In this document: piece after piece, positions 58,365 through 64,000 of the stretch
Numbering within the stretch: position 1 is the stretch's first letter
Layout: each line of letters opens with the position of its first letter
Origin: Spisula solida
Taxonomy: Eukaryota > Mollusca > Bivalvia > Venerida > Mactridae
Assembly: GCA_947247005.1 (NCBI GenBank)
Contig: OX365955.1
Coordinates: forward strand, 20,255,322 to 20,319,321
Reading direction: 5' to 3'
Length of the DNA stretch: 64,000 nucleotides
Notes under the pieces: generated by a model
Database searches by the model: none
Told to the model about the DNA's origin: nothing
What the model saw: only the letters and a program-made list of their open reading frames with translations
Made by a program: the position numbers and the translations under genes

Positions 58365-59675
58365 CGAGGGGTGTTCGAAAACTTTCGGGACAAGTGAGAC
58401 AAGTAATATTGTTATTTCTTGGTATTTTTTAATCAAATTGTCCATAATTACATCTACATATTTAATCCTTTCATGAGAGATGCATAACATGAACAAATGT
58501 GCTGCATGCGCTGCATATAGCGGGGATTTTCCTTGAGGTCTTTGGATAATCTGACATGCAAAAACTGAATGACCAAGCACTTTGTTTGCTCCCTGAAAGC
58601 ATCACACTGGAGGTTAGAAAAGTCCGACACTTCACGAATGTCAACAAGAGCCCCATTTTAGCAACCAGCCGTCACCTTTAATTTCACTTTGTCATTTATC
58701 ATACATTCGTTAAAGCTCTTCTTAAAAAAACCCCATCTTATTTATTGTATGAGCTATCAAAGAGTTCCACTATTTTATTCCATATATTAAATCTGAGCGA
58801 ATTTTCGGTCCGGATACGTTTGGACTACGGTTCCAATACATACTTTAGTCATTCCGCATTAAAATTGCTGTCTTAGAGACTCGTCATTTCACGCAACGCA
58901 TTTTTTAGAACTTTAATTGCTTCAGTGATAAAAGATAATAATAAGTCAGACAGGGAAGGCAGTACTCAGCTTAACCAGCCGAGCACAGAAAACATAAAAG
59001 AACAGTCAAGGCACAATGCACACGTAAAGTAACAAGAACAATTAGCGACACCCACTCGCTAACCCTAAAACCCTACACCCTGACCTTAGTGGTGTAGGCA
59101 TGGACGATAGCCGACAGAACTATAGAAAATAGTGTTTCTCAACAAAATTCATTCGACCGTCCAACGGTCCAATGTTAAGATTTTAATGTTAAACAGACCA
59201 ATGTATGAGCTAGATAATTCCACTATACTGTACCATACGTACTCTACAGAAATTAAGCGTTGCTACTTTTCCCTACCACCAAAAACAAACTGAGCAAATC
59301 AAATTACGATGACACCGCAGACCAGCCAGTGATTGTCCGGGAGGGTATCAGGAGAATTACAACATAAAACTTTAAAAGACACGTGACGTATGTGAAGTGC
59401 TTTGGGGTATATTTTGAGACACTATAGAGTGTGTTTTTGCTTGTCATTACGACAGTGACGTTCTGAATATATTCAGTTGCCCCACTCGTCCTCACCTCAT
59501 GTTACCATAGCAACGTAATTAAGAGTCAATGTGGAATAATGATAATATACACACAGCTAGTGGAAACATATACATGAAACATACAGCTACAATTGGAGAA
59601 AAAAATCATTAAAAAATATCGAGATATAAATACAATATTACGGCACTTGTCCTGAAACTTTCCGAACACCCCTCG
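58365..59675. mobile_element. Mariner-like non-autonomous element, 1.31 kb
   Basis: Terminal repeats of 32 bp with three mismatches start CGAGGGGTGTTCGAAAACTT at the left, inverted at the right as AAACTTTCCGAACACCCCTC G. TA duplications flank it (58363-58364, 59676-59677). The length is close to that of a full mariner, but I find no DDE/D transposase motifs. The minus frames at 58353-58656 are short and unrecognised. A GTGCTCGGCTG repeat (58946-59030) is nested inside. Confidence 0.75.
58946..59030 (-). repeat. Dispersed 'GTGCTCGGCTG' repeat, minus copy e, nested
   Basis: It reads AGTCAGACAGGGAAGGCAGT, CTCAGCTTAACCAGCCGAGC and GTCAAGGCACAATGC on the plus strand. It lies inside the mariner-like element. 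Confidence 0.75.
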
Positions 59676-59874
59676 TACTATAGTACTTTGTATTTGCAAA
59701 TATTGCATTTTTTGCAACAAACTGTAAGATCATGTAAGATACAATAATAACTGAATTCCAGAATTAATCTTATTTCCTAGTTATTTGATCAGTGTATGAC
59801 AAGGATTTGGTAAGTTTATTTTTATTAGGTACATAATGTACTATGGTTGAACAACTTTTAACTTTGACTCTATC

Positions 59875-60195
59875 TATCTATCTTCCATTAATGTCAAACC
59901 CCTAGACATTTGTCTAGGCAGACTAAACTCAAGAGAAAGAGGTGTGATACAAGGAATCCGGGTGCGTTACCCTAGCTCATTTCGAATAGACTCCTTGGTT
60001 CTTTAACGTGCTCAGTGTATAGCACCGATACACGCGAGACTACCTATGGGTTTCCAACCAGTTTCGTCTCTAGTTAGGTGGGAAACACTGAAAAGCGTTT
60101 CATAAATGACCAAGTGCCCCGGCCGAGATTCGAACCAAGGACCTCTCGATCTGTAGTCAAGCGCGTCGTTACCACTAGACCAATGTGCCACCTGC
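59875..60195 (-). mobile_element. tRNA-derived SINE family S2, minus copy
   Basis: On the minus strand it has a tRNA-like head TTGGTCTAGTGGTAACGACG and GGTTCGAATCTCGGCC, then AGTCTCGCGTGTATCGGTGC, AGCACGTTAAAGAACCAAGG and GCGCACCCGGATTCCTTGTA. It abuts a CTAT microsatellite. Open frames through it (RPRFEPRTSRS) are spurious. Confidence 0.8.
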
Positions 60196-60789
60196 AGGTA
60201 AGCATAGTACGTATCATCAACAAACTTACATCATACATCTTTGCTAATACAACTGTAACATGTCAAAAATACAGCAACTACCAGATCCGAATAGAAAATT
60301 ATCTTGTCAATATTTCGCTGGAAGCATGCGATCTTGAAAGGGAAGCAAGTGTAACGACCATATTGGAGAAGTCACAGCGGTTGTGTCCTTGTCACTGCTG
60401 ACTTAGCTTATTACGCGAGTCAGTTCCTATCATTGTAACATTGCGTCTGTCCCTTGGCCAGTTCTTTTAGTATGTGTGTCCGTAACTTATATGCGTTATT
60501 TGCCTAGATTGGTTTCAGGAAATATCGATTGATAAATAATATTTCTGTATACTTAGTATATATTTTATATATGAGGATAAATTTTCCCAAAATTAGTTCA
60601 ATCTGTTCCCGTTCCAGAGTGCATTTATCATTTCCAGTAATGGAACGTGGGACAATGGTAAGCATGTGTCAATCGGGCTTCTCTGTCTGAGTGGAAAATG
60701 ACATCCGACCTCTAGGGAAGAGACTGTTGCATGATACAAGAATTTCAGTAGCGAAACGTGTACAAAAACGTGGTGTATGTGACACAGTA

Positions 60790-60995
60790 ACACGAGTGGC
60801 TCTCCGATGGACCCCTGAAGGAAATGAGGACAACCTAAAACAACCTGGATACGTACTGTGGAGGCCCAGATGAATGAGATTGGTTTGACCTGAGGAGAAT
60901 TGGAAAAAACAGCAAACAACAGCGAAGAATGGAAAGCTCTTGTCCTTGCCCTATGTGCCTCCGGGCACAACAAGGACTAGGTAGGTAGGTAGGTG
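60790..60995 (+). pseudogene. 3' end of a LINE (endonuclease/RT family), decayed
   Basis: Frame 1 gives RVALRWTPEGNEDNLKQP. After a frameshift the next frame gives TWIRTVEAQMNEIGLT, an in-frame TGA where Trp is expected, then GELEKTANNSEEWKALVLAL then CASGHNKD and stop. This matches the well-known C-terminus of a non-LTR retrotransposon group ending 'RWTPEGKR..GRPK.TWRRT...W.E....AQNR..WR.LV.ALC'. A GTAG simple-repeat tail (60977-60995) follows the stop, as is usual for these elements. It is 5'-truncated and inactive. Confidence 0.8.
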
Positions 60996-61435
60996 TGTGA
61001 CACAGTTTATGGTTAAACCACATTCTGTTGGTACAGATGCATTGATGTAGCTCGGACATTAAAAGGAGTGAGTCTTATCAGCATTTAGACATCTTGATGC
61101 AAACTTGTTTTATTTGTTTAAAATATTTTATATACAGCATTATGTTTTCTGATATATTCATTGGTACATCTTTGAGAATTAGAAAAATATCTGCAAGGAA
61201 ATATATTTGACCCTTACTGAAGTTCGAGTAGAATATAATTATAATTAAGAAATCTAGGAAAAATATAACATCTTGAGACAGATCTTGACTTAACCGTGAA
61301 CTGTGTCAAATACTTTATATAAATATCACTTTATCAGGTGGCATACATTCCTTTTTGAGAAATTTGATAACAGGAGAGAATTTTATAATAACCTGTAAGG
61401 TCAACTAGGTGACGGTTTGTACTGTACTTGTACTT
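60996..61435. other. AT-rich intergenic stretch
   Basis: No feature is seen. Confidence 0.4.
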
Positions 61436-61522
61436 TCTCGTTAGTTGAGTGTTAGGCATTGTGTCGTATTTATGTTTTCTGTGCTTGGCTGTTCCAGATG
61501 AGGGCTGCCTTCACTATCCGAA
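61436..61522 (+). repeat. Dispersed 'GTGCTCGGCTG' repeat, copy f
   Basis: It reads TCTCGTTAGTTGAGTGTTAG, GTGCTTGGCTGTTCCAGATG and GCTGCCTTCACTATCCGAAT. Confidence 0.7.
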
Positions 61523-61526
61523 TTTT

Positions 61527-61745
61527 TATGCCCCCACTCTTTGATGAGGGGTATATTGCTTTGCACATGTTGGTCGGTCGGTCTGTCTGTCGGTCTGTAG
61601 ACCAAATGGTTTCCGTTCAATAACTCGAAAACGATTTGCCCTAGAATATTAAACTTGGTTGGTCATTAACAGTAGATGACCCCTATTGATTTTGAGGTCA
61701 GTAGGTCAAATGTCAAGGTCACTGTGCATACGAGTTTTACAAACA
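61527..61745 (+). repeat. Dispersed bivalve repeat (ATGCCCCCACT type)
   Basis: ATGCCCCCACTCTTTGATGA, a GGTCGGTCGGTCTGTCTGTC tract, GTTCAATAACTCGAAAACGA, GATGACCCCTATTGATTTTG and GTCAAATGTCAAGGTCACTG appear in this order. This arrangement is familiar from many bivalve genomes and is one basis for the organism call. Confidence 0.75.
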
Positions 61746-62104
61746 TTTCTTGTTACCATCTTTTTGTTAGCTCGATGTTTTAATACTTTCATTTTAAATT
61801 ACTAAGTATATTATTGTATGAGTATGGCTTACTTGGTGGAAGTGCATTTGGTCAAATTGCATTGCGAGGTGTAACATGTGTCGTTTGCTTCGCAAACACA
61901 GAATCATCAACAATTCATAATCATTCATACCATGTGATTGTCGTAGGGAGTGTAGGGAGAAGTTGTCTTCTAAATAGGTTTTGTTTATGCCACCTATTCA
62001 ATTCTTAATAAAAATTATGATATTTTGTCGCTCGCTTGTTTCAAAATACCAGAATGCAAGACATCAGCACCAATAAGACAATACAAGACATAAATTGCTT
62101 TGTT

Positions 62105-62332
62105 AAAGTATATTTGTATGTTCATGGAATGTGTGAAGTATATCTGAATGTTCATATAATCTGTGAAGTATATATATATATGTTCATGGAAAGTGTGAAG
62201 TATATTTGTATGTTCATTGGAATGTGTGAAGTATATATGTATGTTCATGAATTATGTGAAGTATATCTGTATGTTCATGGAATGTGTGGAGTATATCTGT
62301 ATGTTCATATAATGTGTGAAGCATATTTGTAT
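62105..62332. repeat. 30-bp minisatellite, about seven to eight units
   Basis: Units of TATATTTGTATGTTCATGGA followed by ATGTGTGAAG, with variants. The in-frame reading (VYLYVHGMCE repeats) spans 62036-62359 but looks incidental. Confidence 0.85.
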
Positions 62333-62681
62333 GATAAAAAAAACTTCAAATGTTACTAACGTTATTGATGCTATTTCTCTCCGTTACTAACCCATTTATC
62401 ACGTGTAGTTTTTATATATATATTTATGTAGATATATATCTGCGTTTGTAGACAATGTACTTGTTACAAGTCTTATTAAATGTATGTTCAATTAAACAAA
62501 TCCTGGGCAACGAATGCATGCATGCGCTTCTCCCTTTTGACAATCACAATGGCATGGTGTGAGTATTTTTCAGCGTATTTGTTAATCACCCCTCGTATAA
62601 CCGGGCGAATTAACTAGAGTCAAATAGAATCAGAATAAATTCAACTTCTATCGCAAATACAGCTCTTAAATGATCTACGCA

Positions 62682-62743
62682 ATGTAGATATATATGTAGT
62701 GACCTACTAATTTGTTCACAATACGTAGAACAGTGGAACAGTG
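62682..62743 (+). promoter_or_regulatory. Possible core promoter and 5' UTR of the collagen-like gene
   Basis: A TATA-like AGATATATATG lies about 50 bp upstream of the ATG at 62744. No other elements are distinguishable. Speculative. Confidence 0.25.
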
Positions 62744-63804
62744 ATGGCTGCACTTTATATTCTGTCTTTATTGTTGGTGTTGTCATTTAGCAATGCACAG
62801 AAACACAATGGGAATGAAAAACGGTTATTGATAAATTCTGAGCTAGATATTTCTGAAGAATTTATAAAACTAACTCATAGGCTTGATCAACAACAGAGTG
62901 AAATTCATAACTTAACAAATGAAGTACGAAACCTAACCAAGGGACTATCAACAAAACAGAATGAAGTGGATGCCCTTAAAGCAACCGTGGCTCGCTTAAA
63001 TGATAGACAAGGTAAGGTATGTTTTGAATACATACTAACACTCAAAGACTTTCAGCATTTTGATTTCTGAAACTAGTTCATTCAGCCTGTTGATAGCTGG
63101 GACATGGGCGGATCATTTTCTCGTTCGGTTGTGTGTTCGGCATTGTGCCTTGTATGTTTTAATGTTTTCTGTGCTCGGCTGGTTAAGTTGAGTTCTGCCT
63201 TCCCTGTCCGACTTAATATGACCTTTTTGCGCTAATAACTAAATCTAAACCGTCAATGTAACTCAATGTTTTACAATTTAAACTCCACTAGTTTAATTTA
63301 ATTGACTACTTGTGGTATACATACGTTGGACTGGATTCAACACGAATATTGAAGTCAAACCGCTAATTAATTGTAAAGGAAGGATATTATGGGAATATTA
63401 TACATTAATCACTTGTCCTTGGAAGAACCAGCATATTGATAAACAACATAGAGCAAACTATAAATAAAGCATAAATGCATTATGTACAGGGACGAGGAAG
63501 TACAGCTCTGTGGAGGTGTCGTTCTACGGAGGTTAAAGTAAGGGTGAAAACAAATGGGGAACCAATTGCCACTTCTGTGAGGTTGCCACTCCGAGGTGTC
63601 GTTCCAGAGATCATACTGTATAACGGAATAATGGCGGCAACATATCAAATACATCTACGTATATAAATTGCGAAAGAACATCTTATCATTTACCATTATT
63701 ACAACTTTATATTAATTATTGCACTATTTCAGCTGCGGGGACCACATACACACGATGGGGAAGAACAACATGTCCAGGAAACAACACAGAACTTGTATAC
63801 AAAG
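62744..63804 (+). CDS. Short-chain collagen C4-like secreted protein, 5' part (exons 62744-63011, 63733-63804)
   Basis: Exon 1 encodes a signal peptide (MAALYILSLLLVLSFSNAQ) and then a polar region ending in a heptad-patterned coiled coil (about residues 42-88: LTHRLDQQQSEIHNL, VRNLTKGLSTKQNEV, ALKATVARLNDRQ). Two NLT sequons lie at residues 56 and 63. It ends at donor GTAAGG, phase 1. Exon 2, after CTATTTCAG, encodes AAGTTYTRWGRTTCPGNNTE then LVYKG and leaves in phase 1 at a weak GTTATT donor. The TRWGRTTCPG-LVY motif is characteristic of proteins annotated as short-chain collagen C4-like in molluscs. Phases match exactly. I chose ATG 62744 because it begins the signal peptide; the codon before it is GTG. 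Downstream exons lie beyond the window. Such proteins are secreted and their function is not settled. Confidence 0.75.
63118..63230 (+). repeat. Dispersed 'GTGCTCGGCTG' repeat, copy g, in intron 1
   Basis: TCTCGTTCGGTTGTGTGTTC, GGCATTGTGCCTTGTATG, GTGCTCGGCTGGTTAAGTTG and CCTTCCCTGTCCGACTT give one of the most complete copies. It lies within the first intron of the collagen-like gene. Confidence 0.75.
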
Positions 63805-64000
63805 GTTATTATATTTTTCAGTCATTTCAACATACATGTATCGTAAATGTATATTCCGATTGATTCTAACACATATACTTTCCAACAGCGGCCTTAAAAC
63901 CTTAATTACTGCAAAAGAAGCATAGGCACGTTTAGCAATGATTTAGTCCGAAAATTAGAACATTCAGCGAAACATTGAGTAGCGGCTCACACAATGACTT

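Noticed and set aside
60078..60401. 107-codon plus frame containing RPRFEPRTSRS
   Set aside because: That motif is the antisense reading of a tRNA-SINE head and B-box. It is a common false protein.
60593..61059. 126- and 74-codon minus frames opposite the LINE 3' end
   Set aside because: Shadows of the real plus-strand LINE coding sequence.
62036..62359. 107-codon frame VYLYVHGMCE repeats
   Set aside because: Minisatellite frame of 30-bp units. There is no start context, and the minus strand is open too.
63475..63666. Plus frame in intron 1 (VKVRVKTNGEPIATSVRLPL) as an extra collagen-like exon
   Set aside because: Exons 62744-63011 and 63733-63804 join in exact phase without it. It lacks a convincing acceptor and donor pair, and the region has internal GAGGTGTCGTTC duplication.
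1..64000. CRISPR arrays, operons, rRNA, phage or plasmid features
   Set aside because: Nothing of this kind is visible. Introns, SINEs and composition point to an animal nuclear genome.

Overview
This window looks like nuclear DNA from a marine mollusc, most likely a bivalve. It is AT-rich and carries no dense gene arrays, rRNA, tRNA genes, CRISPR or operons. It is packed with tRNA-derived SINEs, small inverted-repeat transposons and minisatellites. It also holds a dispersed repeat (about 61.5-61.75 kb, starting with ATGCCCCCACT) of a type I recognise from bivalve genomes. The species call is inference.

Layout. (1) 1-15.4 kb is a diverged direct tandem duplication: copy 1 about 1-8166, copy 2 about 8512-15372. 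The copies differ by substitutions and by copy-specific insertions: a 1.9 kb inverted-repeat element in copy 1, and a 147 bp MITE and a tRNA-SINE block in copy 2. A palindromic element has its loop in opposite orientation in the two copies. An exon-like segment is open in copy 1 and has a stop in copy 2. (2) 16.0-19.6 kb has several protein-like, splice-flanked minus-strand segments (an unrecognised gene or gene remnant) and an 11-unit 30-bp minisatellite with an E-box in every unit. (3) 20-34 kb is mostly repeats, including a 2.5 kb element whose termini and internal array share one ~10-bp motif. (4) 34-57 kb is sparse. It contains a frameshifted protein-like segment at 35.7-36.1 kb, a decayed reverse-transcriptase fragment at 44.1-44.5 kb on the minus strand, a signal-peptide-like first exon near 46 kb (minus), and an 876 bp Harbinger-like element at 51 kb. 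(5) 57-62.5 kb holds a MITE, a mariner-like non-autonomous element, SINEs and a LINE 3' end. (6) 62.7-64 kb holds the only confidently recognised host gene: the 5' part of a short-chain collagen C4-like secreted protein (signal peptide, coiled coil, then a conserved TRWGRTTCPG-type exon). It runs off the right edge.

No biochemical pathway is encoded here. The main content is the evolutionary record left by transposable elements, plus one secreted extracellular-matrix or defence-type gene start. All exon calls other than the collagen-like gene are splice-site and reading-frame inferences that need transcript support.
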